This document shows, one piece after another, positions 47,892-60,325 of a stretch of 64,000 nt of DNA. Numbering within the stretch: the stretch's first letter is position 1; every line of letters starts with the position of its first letter. The translations under genes were made by a program, and so were the position numbers. The stretch covers positions 41,393,561 to 41,457,560 of the forward strand of contig NC_088775.1 of assembly GCF_954871325.1 (NCBI RefSeq). The letters are read 5' to 3'. The stretch is from Gordionus sp. m RMFG-2023 (taxonomy: Eukaryota; Nematomorpha; Gordioida; Chordodea; Parachordodidae). Below the pieces are notes generated by a model that made no database searches, was not told where the DNA came from, and saw nothing but the letters and a program-made list of their open reading frames with translations.

Positions 47892-48385
47892 ATGGGCTGG
47901 TAAAGTTAATATATGTTAAGATGAAAAGTTTTGCGTTTAAATATGTATATAATATAAATTGAAACGAATTTTTTTGCTATTTATCTTTTTCAATGTAGAT
48001 TATTTTCAAAATGATACTTGTATTTGGTAGGATCATACCTAACTTTTTTTCTATATGTGGGCTGGTAAAGTTAATATATGTTAAGATGAAAAGTTTTGCG
48101 TTTAAATATGCATATAATATAAATTGAAACGAATTTTTTTGCTATTTATCTTTTTCAATGTAGATTATTTTCAAAATGATACTTGTATTTGGTAGGATCA
48201 TACCTAACTTTTTTTCTATATGTGGGCTGGTAAAGTTAATATATGTTAAGATGAAAAGTTTTGCGTTTAAATATGCATATAATATAAATTGAAACGAATT
48301 TTTTTGCTATTTATCTTTTTCAATGTAGATTATTTTCAAAATAATACTTGTATTTGGTAGGATTATACCTAACTTTTTTTCTAGT
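47892..48385. repeat. 165-bp tandem repeat, three copies
   Basis: gggctggtaaagttaatata begins copies at 47894, 48059 and 48224, exactly 165 bp apart. The three units differ at only a few bases, which points to recent duplication. There are no spacers and no long frame. It lies next to the right end of Gypsy-3. Confidence 0.93.
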
Positions 48386-49488
48386 GGAGCAAATGTAACT
48401 TGTCCACCATCCCTTCATACATAAAATAAATGATATAAAATTCAAAACAACATTTAAAAAAATATTACTTTTACTAAATATAATTTAAATATTATTATAA
48501 CATAATTTAATGAATATATCCCATTAGTTATAAATATTTGAAATACTTTTATTTTCGATTTAATTCTTGCGAAATTATCCATTAGTTTGCCTGTAACATT
48601 TACATTATTTATCTAAAATTTGATAAGGAAAGAAAACATAGGCGTTAAATCATATTTTCCAGAACCCAAACCCGAACTCTTTTTAGAAGTTGAGGGTTCA
48701 AGGCAACAAAAAAAATTATTTAAAAAAATTTCTTAAAATAATAAATTATATAAGAAAATTCATAAAAAATAAATAAAAAGATATTTTTCATTTAATCCTT
48801 TTCCATTTTTCGCCTTTTTCAAAACTTTCAGTTTTTTGCATCCATTTTGTATGTCATTTTTTATAAATGATTATTTAATATTTTCTTCTTATTCTTCTCC
48901 GTTTAATAGAGATTCCAGGTTTATTTAGGTTAGCCAGTTTCCCCTATCTATCTTTTCCATTATTGACAATAATAATACGTAGCTTATCTTGTTTTTATAT
49001 CAACTTTAGAAAGTTAAATATCTGAACAAAAACATAAAATCAAAAATTATATATCTAGATATTCAATCTTTAAATTTAATTAAATAAAATATAAGCAATT
49101 ATGTAAATATAAACATAAAGTGTTTCAATATTTTTATAGTCTTAATTTGTTTGATGAATAATTTTTGGATTAAATAATATAAAAATAAAAATGATTATAA
49201 GATAAATGATTTTTAATTTATTTGCTAGCAAATTAAGTTTATAAAAAACAAATATATTTTAAATTTTTTTATTAATATTGAGTCAGTATTTCTTTAATTC
49301 CTGAACCCTTTAAAAAAAATTTAACCCTGAACCAGGGATAGGAACCCAAACCATCGATATTTCGCTGAACCCAAACCCTTTTTTAAAATTTAGGGTTCAG
49401 GGTCCAAGCTTTGTTTTTTTAAGAAAAAAATTTTAATTATTTTTTTATTTTAAACTTTCATTATTTATTTTAAATTATATGTTAAAAA

Positions 49489-51321
49489 CAGGGATGTGAA
49501 CCCTCCTTCTAAAAAAATGGGTTCGGGTATAGGTTTGGGTTTAGTGAAAAATCTCTGTACCCGGTTCGGGTTCAAGTTTCGGAGAATAGGAAAATAATGA
49601 GATATTAAAATTAGTTAAAATAAAAGAAACATCATTTTTTTAAATTTATTTTTATTAATATTGCCATAAAAATAATTTATCATCATAATTATAAAATATT
49701 ATATATAATATAATAATACAATACAATTTAAAAAATAACAATATATTTCTATTTTAAAAATTTTATTTAGGCGTATTATCAAAATATCTTCTAAATTGTC
49801 ATTAAGATTTGCACGTAAGTCCGACAATATAAATTTTAATGATGAGAATGATCGTTCAACGCTAACCTAGTAATTAATTAAGTTTAGTATAATATGACGC
49901 TGAATAAATTTGGCATTCCATTAAACAACCACTATAACAAAATGGTGCAAATTTAATCAAGTCCATAAGATTATTAAATGAATCTGTGGAGGGGGAGAGT
50001 TGGGGTGAAGATGATATAAATGATGATATAATAAATGATGAAATAGCAGATCTGGACGAGATGTTGAAAGATTTAACTCCTAGCATTAGATGTGCAGCAC
50101 ACACATTACAGTTAGCCATTAATGAGACAAGTTATGGGAAATCGATTATTGAATAAGCAAGGCAAGTGCTAAAATTTTTAAGAACTCCAACGATCGTTAG
50201 AATCTTGAAATCACTGAAAAAACCTATGGCAACTGATTGTACAACAAGATGGTTATCGGTTTACGATATGCTGGATCGATTGATAAAATTGAAATATTTT
50301 TGTATGAACTTTGTTACAACATCGCAAGTTATTCTAGAGGAAACAGAATGGGATTCAATAGCTAACATAAGTGTGGTTTTGAAACCACCTGAGGTGCCAA
50401 CCTTGAGGCTACAATCGGAGCAAATGTGCCTCTCCGATTTTTATGGCATTTGAATAAAACACCGTTTTAAATTGGAAAAAATAGACAATAATAGAGATAT
50501 TAGAGAATATGAGATTTAGAGAGTATACTTATTTAAATAATAATATTTTTTATGCATCACTATAATTAGACCCCAGATATTAAATCCTATTAACCATTGA
50601 TCAGGAAGAGGTTGCTAGAGCTCATTTAACGGAATTATGGTAAAAACAAAATCATTAGATTTAAATTATTGAATGTATCAACATTAATTTTAGCTACAAA
50701 TTATCTTGATAATAATTTTGAAAAATTGTTATTAGAAAATGAAAAAAATAAATTAACACAGTATCAAAGTGAACAGATTTCAATTAGCTCATTATTATAA
50801 ATTTTTTCACACATTTAAAGAATTAATAAGGATGCAAATATTTTAGACTTCTGGGAAGAGAATAGTTTAATTTATCCAGAATTATACACGTTGGCAAAAA
50901 TTGTTCTAGGTGCCCCAGCAACACAGTACATTATATATATTATATTAAATTTAATTAATTACTAGGTTAGCGTTGAACGATCATTCTCATCATAAAAATT
51001 TATATTGTCGGACCTATGTGGAAATCTTAATGAAGATATTTTAGAAGATATTATGATAATTCGCTTAAATAAAATTTTTAAAATAGAAATATAATGTTAT
51101 TTATTAAATTGTATTGTAGTATTATATATAACATATTATAATTATGATAAATTATTTTTATGCCAATACTAATTAAAATAAATTTTTTTAAAAAAATGAT
51201 GTTTCTGTTATTTTAACTAATTTTAATAGGTCAATATCTTTCTGGTCTCCGAACCCTGAACCCGAACCAGGTTCAGAGATTTGTCAATGAACCCAAACTA
51301 GAAGGAGGGTTCACATCCCTG
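49489..51321 (+). mobile_element. hAT element with about 390-bp inverted arms
   Basis: The ends are perfect inverted repeats for over 20 bases (cagggatgtgaaccctcctt and its complement). The match continues far inward: 49489-49880 is an inverted copy of about 50935-51321, which encodes the transposase C terminus (VSVERSFSS, ILSDLCGNLNEDILED). The left arm is thus a copy of the right end. Flanking octamers (gttaaaaa and ctctgaac) do not match. Confidence 0.7.
50040..51094 (+). pseudogene. hAT transposase, partial
   Basis: Recognisable blocks in order are PSIRCAAHTLQLAINE, TTRWLSVYDMLDRLIKLKYF, then DFWEENSLIYPELYTLAKIV, LGAPATQ and the dimerisation segment SVERSFSS with ILEDIMIIRLNKIFKIEI. A frame change after about 50450 and internal stops show it is dead. 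The N-terminal BED and first Asp regions are missing. It shares its C terminus with 19500-19621. Confidence 0.75.
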
Positions 51322-51670
51322 CTCTGAACCCGTACCATTTTTTTGTCAAAAGGTTCACATCCGTAATTTATCTTCATTTTAGTAGTATACTATTCTTATT
51401 TTTGGTAATCTAATTTTTTCTGATGGTAGAATGGGCATAAAAACATGTAAATTATTAGAGTATTATGTTCAAATTAATAATAGCAGGAATGAATCGAATA
51501 ATGATTTGTATTCATAATGGTTAATATTCGAATAACTTTGTTCGAATAAACAGAAATGGATATTTGTGAATATAGTTCTCAAAATAAAATATTCTTCTTC
51601 GACTCATAAAATCAAAGTGTTAATATTTATCTATCTATATATTAACTATATTTCTTTTTTACGTTCATAT

Positions 51671-54321
51671 TGTCATTATTTGAAAAATGTAAATTGATTA
51701 TTTCGTTGTGTAATTGAAGGATTTTTTAGTATGTAAATTTTAATTGTTAAAATTATTATAAATAGTGATTGTAAATGTTTAAAAAAAGATTAGGGGAAAT
51801 GTTATGATAAAAGTTATATTTTTCATTTTTCATTTTATAATTTTACTTTGTTAATGTTATGAGAATTTTTTTAATTTAATTATTAACTTCTCACGTTTGT
51901 ATAAAATAAAATTAAATTAAAGTCATTTTGTGTTTGTTGTTATATATTAAATTAATTCTTTAGTTTCTTAATTGACAACCTGCGTTATAATATTACAGTG
52001 GGGTCAATAGAGGAATAAAGGTTGTTTTTTTGGAAAAAATTTAACAGAGCCTTCGTATTCTTTCAGTCTAATTCGAATATAGTATTATAAAGGATAACGG
52101 TAAGAAAAAAGAAAAATATTCATGATAATATTGTTAGTATGTTATTTTGGTAAATTATTTTAGAAAGATTAAGATAATTTTAATTCGATATTAAGTACTT
52201 AATAAAAAAAATGTATTAACACAGATCGATATAAGTTTTTTGGTTAAAAATTGGTTCTTAATTTTGGCATTATGCTTGGTAAGTTTCAATATCAGGCTAT
52301 ATAAAGATGAGATAAAAACAGTAGAGGAGATGAGAAAAATGGTTAAAGAAGAAAATATAAGGAATAATTTGGAGAAAGTATGTATCACATGTGGTCAATC
52401 AGGTCATATAGCACGCCAATGTGAGATGACTAAAGATTAAAGGTGCGTGAAATGTGGCCGGCACGGACATGTAGCAATGAATTGTAGAAGTAATATAAGA
52501 TTTTCAATGGGCTAAGCGGTCATTTGGAAAGAGAAGTGTAATAAATTAAGGTAATTATAATAATAATAAATTTAAATTTTATGTCTAAAATTTGTATGAA
52601 TGATAAGAAACAAGAATACGAAGAAAAAGTTGTTGGATACAGGAACAGAGATTAGTTTGCTAAATAAAGATTTTAACGAAAATTGGCCAGGAAAAGATTT
52701 CATAACTAGAAGTAAAAGAGTTAAGGAATTAATAGTATTTTTAAAATTATATGTTTTTATGTGATGAAATTTATAGATATTTATAAGGAAATAATTTTGT
52801 GATTACAACCTTAAAGATAGAACCAATTCTAGGTTGGGGCGGCATTTAGGAAATAGGTCCTTCTTACAATTGGTGGAATCTGTTTGAAACGACCCAAAAA
52901 ATCAATAATAGATAGTTACAAATTCAATTTAGAAGTTAAGCAAGGGATAATTCTCGATAAATTGCGAAATCGAACATCAGAGATTTTAATCAGATATAGA
53001 AACAAAGATTGATGACAGCATTCATAGTAGATAAGATATAAAGAAGTTGTATTATAGTTATTTAAAGCTGATGATTTATGAAATTTATAGTTAACAGAAG
53101 TTTTTGGTAAACTTAGAAACCAACGGAATCTAATTGAATTAAATTCTTATTAAAAATTACGTTGAACTTTTATTTAAGTTGATAATGTTTGGTAAAATAT
53201 TCGGTTGTTTAACCAAAATCTACAGGAAGAGAAAAGGCTTTCAGTAGAAAATTCATGTCGTAATCGAGCTCAATTAGAGAAATCGGAATTTTATTTTGGA
53301 TTATTAATAAGATCTGAGGTCAATTATGCAACATTCATCTAGGAATAGTAAAAAGAAAGAAGATTTACAAAAGTTGTAGATTGTTTTAAAAAAGTATAAC
53401 GATTATAAAGTTTCGAAAAGAAGAATTTGAAGTTTAAAAAATTGATTAAAAAAAGGTAAAATTAGATCAAGAAATGGGTGGTATAACGAAAAGATGTGAA
53501 AATGGAAATGATTTTGGTTTTTTTTTTGAAAAACGAAATATATTAGTTTATCGTAAAGATACTTTGCAAATTTCAAATTATGAGATTTTTAGGTATTGAT
53601 TAAGAAAATTGGTGTAAATTCAGCATTATATATTGTGGACAAAAGATGACGATCAAGTTAAAGGACGATTATAGGTAAATGGTTCAAAGAAATGAGTCTA
53701 GGCTACATTGAGAGCAAAGGGATTGTGGAATTTGACGTAAGTATATAAATTTAGTATATTTGCTTAAGGTTTAATTAAGAGACAAAAATAATTCTGAAAA
53801 TTAAGAGAGTAGTAGACATAATTATTTTAGGTAGAAATGGAGGAAAAGACTCGTTAGAATAAAGTCTAGAATTAGTAGTTATATCGGACTATAGAGAGCA
53901 TTAGAAACCACGTATAATAGACAAAAGACCAGAAAAAAAGAATTGTTAAAGGGAGATTGTTAGAGAGAGAGACACAAATAGTATATTGAGGCTAATTAAG
54001 GGAGAGAGTCGTAATTGTCATTATATGTAAAATGTAAATTGTTTATGTCGTTATTTGTAATTGAAGGATTTTTTAGTATGCAAATTTTACTTGTTAAAAT
54101 TATTATAATTAGTGATAGCAAATGCTTGAAGAGATAAAGCGAAATGTATTAATAAAATTTAATTTTTCAGTTTATATATTTAAATGTTCTCAATCTTCTA
54201 ATTTTAATTATTAACTTTTCACGTTTTTATTAAATAAAAATAAAGTAATTTTGTATTTGTGTTATTTATTAAATTAATTCTTTAGTTTCTTACTTGATAA
54301 CCTGTGTCATATTATTAAACA
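51671..54321 (+). mobile_element. Gypsy-4: old relative of Gypsy-1
   Basis: Diverged direct LTRs (about 51671-51997 and 54016-54321) share tgtcatta, aattgaaggattttttagta and an end in aaca/taca. Inside, zinc knuckles CITCGQSGHIARQC and CVKCGRHGHVAMNC (52375-52490) and the pattern of a protease region resemble Gypsy-1. It is heavily decayed with dozens of breaks, much shorter than a full element, and no target duplication is readable. It is probably much older than Gypsy-1. Confidence 0.7.
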
Positions 54322-54495
54322 TTAAGTTAAATGAAAAGTAGGATAGATAATTGACCATGAGCCTAATAATTTTTTCTTTTTAAGAAAAACAATCTTCCCG
54401 TGCATGGTTAGTTGTGTTCATGAGCGTAACAGTTGGTAAAGAAAAAAAAATATAAATATTGCAAGTCAGTAAAAGTAAAATAAATTTTCAATAAC

Positions 54496-54654
54496 TTTAT
54501 AAAGATACTGTTTCCTATCGGCCACGTTGTATTGAACCCAGGCCATGACGGCTTTGAAAACCTGTTCTTCGTTTCTAATATTCAAATCATCACTTGAAAG
54601 AATTTCTATCAATTGAGAAGATGGCAATAACAAAAACTCTTCATTAATTATAAC
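54496..54654 (-). CDS. KLHL20: KLHL20 exon: BACK domain
   Basis: Acceptor acccag, donor gttatt, phases 0/0. It encodes VIINEEFLLLPSSQLIEILS then SDDLNIRNEEQVFKAVMAWV and QYNVADRKQYLYK. This is the core BACK helix bundle that positions CUL3 and the propeller; EEQVF and AVMAWV are conserved in the family. Confidence 0.95.
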
Positions 54655-54948
54655 CTGGGTCAACATTTTTAAAAAAATAGTAAATATTAATCCTACTCGC
54701 AAATCTCCATATGCTAACATTATATAAATATTATATTTTTATAAAAAATGGAAAAATTGCATCCTAAATCAAATTGCATTCTTTTTCTGCCCTAAACGTC
54801 AGCTTTTAAGATCCGTAATAGTGTGTTAAACTTTGTTTTTCCTTTTATAAATACATAAAAGATAGTAAAAATAAAAAAGTAATCTTAACTTAATCACAAT
54901 CAAAATGGAGACTATAATAACAAAGCCATGATATAACACAAACAATAC

Positions 54949-55175
54949 CTCCTGGAAAAAATTCTGGGCGAACTTGTCGGCGAAATCGTGCAGCTCGTGG
55001 CATGAGTGAATATCGGCGAAGGCTCGAATACCTAAGCAGTTGGCGGGCTCGAGTTGTTTCCTCAGGAAGTCGCAGCAGGCCTCTTGCACGTCCGTCATTT
55101 GAAAAAGGCAGGCGATGGGCAAGAGGGCTTGAACGTTGGACTCCTCGATCAAGATGGTCGAGGTGTAGACAAAGT
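54949..55175 (-). CDS. KLHL20: KLHL20 exon: end of BTB, start of BACK
   Basis: Acceptor tataaag, donor gtattg, phases 1/0. It encodes (D)[18 protein letters not shown] then [40 protein letters not shown] and [27 protein letters not shown] is the hallmark of the BTB-BACK junction. Codons are GC-rich against very A+T-rich flanks. The next upstream exon should end in the first base of an Asp codon, after ...QLI-like sequence. Confidence 0.95.
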
Positions 55176-56944
55176 CTTTATATATGTGTATTATATTTAA
55201 AACTTCCTTAGAAAGCCAAGCAGGTTATTACTGTAATTAGACTCTTATTAACTCAATCGGTCCTTTTCACGTGGAACCTTGAACATAACTTTAATAATTT
55301 CCCAACCGTTTGTGCAGAAATTTATTGGAAGGAGTGAATTCATTAGGCGAATAATAAATATTTTGATTCGCCAAAAAATATGCCAAATTTAAATAGAATA
55401 TATTTTACAATTAAATTTTTGCCGGATATTTATTAATATGATTTTAAATGCTATGTTAAATAATAGTTTTGCTAGCAATGAGATTTTTGAACTCTAAGAC
55501 CTTCTTTGGCTTTAATTATCATATTTAATAATGTTTTGGATGATATAAAAAAATCAGTAGAGACTTCCTATGAAACATTGTAAGATAACAAGTTGATCAT
55601 CTGATAATGGTAAAAATATGTTTCACTAATCCACTGCTCAAACTCGGCTAAGCTGATATGGTATAATAATTTCATTTTTCTTTAATATGCTCAAATAATT
55701 TTAATTGAATTTTTCTTAGTATGACAATTTCTTTTCTTTTAGACTTTCCATAATTGCTTAAATCCAAGGTCACATTTCTATTATCCCTTGATCGTTCTTC
55801 TAATTTTATAAATATTTTTAATTTTAAATAATACGTGTAGCAAAAGTTTGTAGAACAAGTAAAAAGAATAAAACATAGCAAATAGTTTAAAACATAGCAA
55901 ACTTTAAAAATCATGTCATATAAATTGTTCCCCTTAATTAGTTTTAATTTATTTTATTTTCATAAATCTTTTTATACTAATATTCGATAATGGCAATTTT
56001 GCCAAAATATTATAAATTCAATTTTACTTTTATATATAATTTTGCGAATAATTTTAATTACTTAAAATATAATTATAAATGACTTTTTATATTAAATCAT
56101 AAAATATTTTTTTCCTATTTTTTCCCATTTTCCTTGAATGAATTTTGTGAAAAATGTCAATGAAACTTGTAAACATTGACTATGATCGATCAGATAACGC
56201 AAAGAGGTCTCGGCCTGAGAGAATGGGGTTTAAAAGGTTTTTAAAATTCTAAAGATTTTGAAGAAAAAAGACAATATAAGTTGGTAAGTAAATATTTATA
56301 TTTATTTTTATATAAATGTGAATTAGATTATCAATGATTAACGATTGCTAAAAATATAAACTTTGATTTATTATACATAATGAAATAAGAAAAATTTATA
56401 ATATATCGTTAAAACAAAATTTTTCCTCAGATTCTAATTACATATATAAATTATTATTTTAATTATAATTATTTATAAAAAAAAAGTATAAAATAAAAGT
56501 TCTGTTTGTTTTAAGAGGTTCAAATCCTTTCTTAGTTATCTTTATATCATTTTAACCACCTCAACGAAAAAATTTTCTATCTAGTACAAATAATATTTTT
56601 AAAAAGATTTCAAGTATGCAAAAAAATGATAAAATGACCTAATAAGAATATTAAGAATACACAATTAAACCCTTTTTTAAAATAAAATATTATTATTTAG
56701 GTTATATCATAAATCTTTATTTTATTTCATATGAGCGCATAATTTAAAAACAAATGTTCAAAAAATTATTAAAGCTTATGTATAAATATTAAATTAGAAA
56801 ATAAAATATTATAATTAGTTCCCATTCATATTATATACTGTTTTTTATTCCATACTTTACGAGAAATGAATCAATAAAATTCCTTATCCCATTTTTTGAT
56901 TTTCATTTATTTTTGTTTCCTATAGCTATTGTAACTGTTAGTGT
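55176..56944. other. Upstream intron or flank, plain part
   Basis: No exon for the first half of BTB was found on the minus strand. A Lys/Arg-rich minus-strand frame at 55672-55914 shows no recognisable family. Confidence 0.4.
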
Positions 56945-57135
56945 CAAAGAAAGAATGGCCCGATTAAATTATAATCAAAATAATATTATGAAAGCCTGGA
57001 GATTTTGCTCATAGATGGCAGAAAGGTTTGGATACCTATTTGCCAAATTTTGAGGCTTACATAATATTATTTGGGCAAAAATCGTAATCAGGCCATCTTT
57101 AAAAATAGACCCAAATCGGGGTTTTTAACAATAGT
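56945..57135. mobile_element. GTTAAACGGCT-type MITE, diverged
   Basis: It shares gcctggagattttgctcata, aggtttgga and ttgaggctta with the copy at 10561-10719 and ends gtttttaacaatagtaac. Confidence 0.45.
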
Positions 57136-57449
57136 AACTGTTATTTTTTCTAAATAACGGTAACATCTACCATTAACCATTTTTGAGGTAACGGTAACTT
57201 AATTGTTACATATTTTTTCTTTATGATAGTAATGGCAACTGTTAATTTCTAAGAACGTGACCAACTATAATTATTCTGATATTCAATATATTTTTAAGCC
57301 TTGAGAGATTTCATCTTTGATTTACTTGACTCAAATTGAGATCGGCTCATTACTCAAATATAGTTTTTATTAAATAAATATCTTTTTAGGAACATAGTGA
57401 CTAACAGTGTATTTTGATTATGGGCAATAAATTAATAGTGGTATTACAT

Positions 57450-57625
57450 TACAGGCGATGTTAAACGGCTCGATTTGAACCGATTTTAAAAACGGCTAAC
57501 TCAGTATTTTAGCTAGAAAAATATTGCCTTGACCTAGAGATTTCGCTAATGTCTAAACCTTATGAGCAAAATTTTCTGGATAAAATATTGAGTTATAAGT
57601 TTTTAAAAATCGTCTTAAATGGTAA
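57450..57625. mobile_element. GTTAAACGGCT-type MITE
   Basis: It starts gatgttaaacggctcgattt and ends aaaaatcgtcttaaatgg. The inside includes tagagatttcgctaatgtct, as in its relatives. Confidence 0.5.
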
Positions 57626-57989
57626 GCGGAAAATAATTCCCCGGAAAAAAAATCCCCGAAAATAATTCTTAAAAATAATTCCATGGAATTGATTTTCTCA
57701 AAATTCTTAAATATTTTATTTGAGGATTTTTATTTCGTGGATATATTTTAGGGAATTATTTCTCCTATTTTATTAATTTTGTAATTTTTACTATCTTAAA
57801 AAACGGTGATTTTTTTTCCATTCGTCTTAAATCGAGCTATTTAACAAACTAGTTATACAGGTAGTGTTTAGTTTTCCATTTTGAAAATATAATGAAAAGT
57901 TTCTTTAACCGTTATTACGTTTGTTTTTTGTTATTTTTTAAAAATTTTACGATTCTTTTGAAGCAAAAATAAAATGAAAACGAGGCTTC

Positions 57990-59880
57990 CACAGATAGTC
58001 TTCTCATCCCTTCAATCCACCAGATTGTAATTTTTACCAGTGACGAAATAGTCAATGCTATCAATTCTTTCAACAAAAATTCAGCAGGTGGTCTTGATGG
58101 TTTCAAACACTCCTATTTTCACTACTTAATTAATTCAAAAAATCTATTCTATAGTTCTGTCATCAAGGTTTTAACAACTTTTTGTAAAAACATAATTAAT
58201 AATGATATCCCAATACAAACTCACCAAATCCTTTTGGGTGCACGTCTTATTGCTTTATCCAAGCCAGATAATGGTACCCGTCCCATTGCAGTAGGCTCCT
58301 TTTCAGAAGATTAATAGCCAAAATCATAATCGAACGCATCAAACTTGATGCTGCCAACATTTTACACTCTTATCAACAGGTTTTGGAACCAAGGGCGGCT
58401 GCGAAATGCAGTTCATACCTTAAGAATTTACCCACCAGAATCTGTAATAAATTAGATTTCAAAAATGCCTTCAATAGCCTACATCGTACCTCTTTTTTAT
58501 ATTCTTCTATGAAATTTTTCCGTGTTACTCTAAATCTATTGAATCCTCATATGGCTTTCAGACGCCTCTGACATATGGATCTTTTCAGATTTTATCCCAA
58601 GAAGGCATCCAACAGGGGGATCCATTAGGACCTCTTCTTTTTTGTTTTGGAATCCATCATCTCATCTACCAAATAAAACAAAATTTCGACCTATATCTTA
58701 ATCTATGGTATTGAGACGAAGTACCATCCGTGGCCCCTCAGCTAATGTACTTAGCGCCTTAAAATACCTGGAAATCAATTCCCAAACTATCGGTCTGGTA
58801 CTCATCAAAAAATAAAACTTAATTATGTTTTTAAACAATAAGCCACAAAAGTTGGAAGGCTACAAAATCATTGCTCCCGATAGTTTAACCCTACTTGGGT
58901 CCCCATTAGCCAATGCTACCAAGTCTAAAAATTTCCTTCATAACATTTTTAAAAGCTTTTACAGCATGGAGAACATTCAATGTCACCTACCAGCACACCA
59001 AAGTTTATTTTTAATACGCAAATGCCTTTATATACCTAAATTTTTGCACATTTTCCGATCATTATCTTCTTTCAAAAACAACGAATTCATATCTATAATT
59101 CAGGATAAATTTTAAATATTTCTAGAAAAAATTTTAAACATAAATTTAAACTCATTCAATTGGTTACTTGCTCAGCTACCTTCTAAACTTGGCGGTTTAG
59201 ATTTTTTGCCACTCAATCTTTTATCCTTATCATCATTCGTATCATCCAGATTATCAAACAATTCTATGATTTTTGGCTTCATATGCCCTACCGATCGTTT
59301 ATTAGATGACGCTATTGACAAATGGAAGGCAAATATACCCATTAACACTGACTTACCATCAATCATCACACACAAATAATTTTTCACACCTTCAATCTCA
59401 AAATACCAAACAGATATATCAGTCAATCCACCTTTAGATTGCATTCAACTCCTTCAATTATCTGACAGACTTGGTGGTCATGAATAGTTAGAATCACTCC
59501 CTAGTCATAACCTTGGTAATCTCTTATCAGATGAACAATTGAGAGTAACCATTGGTTTACGTCTAGGTTGTGACATCGTACAGCCTCATGCTTGCATCAA
59601 ATGCAAATCACCTGTCGATTCAAAGGGTAGGCATGACCTTAATTGTATATTTAGTCAAGGGCGACATCAACGCCACAGTAAACCATATAATAAATAGAAG
59701 CCTAACAGCTGCCCACATTCCGAACAATCTTGAACCATCAAACTTATCTCAAGTAGATGGCTTAAGACCTGGTGGTATGACAACCATACCTTGGGCACTC
59801 GGTAAATCACTTATATAGGATTACACATGTGTCTCATCATTCCCTTCAAACATAAATTTCAATTTTATAACACGGGCGGA
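57990..59880 (+). pseudogene. LINE reverse transcriptase ORF, broken
   Basis: Plus-strand pieces follow the order of an invertebrate non-LTR element: FNKNSAGGLDGFKHSYF, LSKPDNGTRPIAVG, then EGIQQGDPLGPLLFCF (RT core). Next come MFLNNKPQKLEGYKIIAPDS with LLGSPL, then SKLGGLDFLPLN. The C-terminal region has HACIKCKSPVDSKGRHDLNC, LEPSNLSQVDGLRPGGMTTI and a final tryptophan-rich end. Frame changes separate the pieces, and the palm Asp-Asp motif is lost near 58710. Endonuclease and 5' end are missing, so this is a dead, 5'-truncated copy, as is usual for LINEs. Confidence 0.78.
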
Positions 59881-59926
59881 AATTAAAAACAAACAAATAT
59901 AAAAATTTTAAAAACTTCATACGAAC

Positions 59927-60139
59927 GTGCATTTTTCGCCTTCAACATTTATGATTTTAAAAAATAAAATACGACTTTTCACAAATGAACCCAGAAAATT
60001 TCTTTTTATTCGACAAAAAATCCAAATAGAAATTTTTAGACACAAATATGGTTCCTTTTTGGGGACTCAATTATGGAATTTTAATTTTGATTATATAAAT
60101 TATAAATTTAGAAATATTTTTTTTTTAAAGGTTTTATAA
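59927..60139 (+). pseudogene. Possible LINE C-terminal tail (Jockey/CR1-like)
   Basis: The 70-residue frame ends with FRHKYGSFLGTQLWNFNFDY then FRNIFFLKVL, recalling the GxxLWNxLP...FKxxLKxxL end of Jockey/CR1 ORF2 proteins. The match is short and may be chance. Confidence 0.35.
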
Positions 60140-60214
60140 AAAAGAAATTTAATAAAATATTTTAATTGTGTTAAAAAAAACTACTTTATTGTATTTCACG
60201 TTATATTTACTAGA

Positions 60215-60325
60215 TACAACTAAGAAATTATGCAAGATGCAACATATAAATTTGTTTACAAGATACAACTAATAAATTTGTTTACAAGATGCAACTAATA
60301 AATTATTTTGATAGATACAACTAAT
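60215..60325. repeat. About 28-bp tandem repeat
   Basis: Variants of acaagatacaactaataaat recur about four times. A cluster of gtaactagttat motifs follows to about 60470. Confidence 0.7.

Larger units (their letters stand above)
48650..51362 (+). mobile_element. Composite of hAT ends and MITEs
   Basis: Several hAT-type ends with gaaccc/gggttc motifs crowd here: ccagaacccaaacccgaact at 48659, cagggataggaacccaaacc at 49332, and ggttcacatccgt near 51350. They surround the element at 49489-51321 and suggest that element landed within an older relative. Exact borders and duplications could not be fixed. Confidence 0.4.
12949..55175 (-). other. KLHL20: KLHL20/diablo gene, 3' part (nine exons; 5' end outside)
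   Basis: The host gene on the minus strand encodes a BTB-BACK-Kelch substrate adaptor for CUL3 ubiquitin ligases. In vertebrates KLHL20 targets include DAPK1 and PML. Nine exons join in frame at GT/AG borders: 55175-54949, 54654-54496, 39688-39478, 38920-38829, 36553-36462, 36077-35934, 29479-29346, 23581-23373 and 13677-12949. They total 1997 coding bases and give 664 residues from the end of BTB to the stop. The protein has the BACK domain and six Kelch repeats and aligns without gaps to my recollection of human KLHL20 up to GGGVGVI. A long tail follows that the vertebrate and fly proteins lack. Introns of 294 bp to 14.8 kb have swollen through insertions. The first coding exons, with most of BTB, were not found up to 64000. 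Confidence 0.93.

Noticed and set aside
47892-48385. CRISPR-like array
   Set aside because: The units are 165 bp and contiguous with no spacers. This is a eukaryotic tandem repeat.
57915-58106. 63-residue minus-strand frame
   Set aside because: The plus strand here encodes the SAGGLDG block of a LINE reverse transcriptase.
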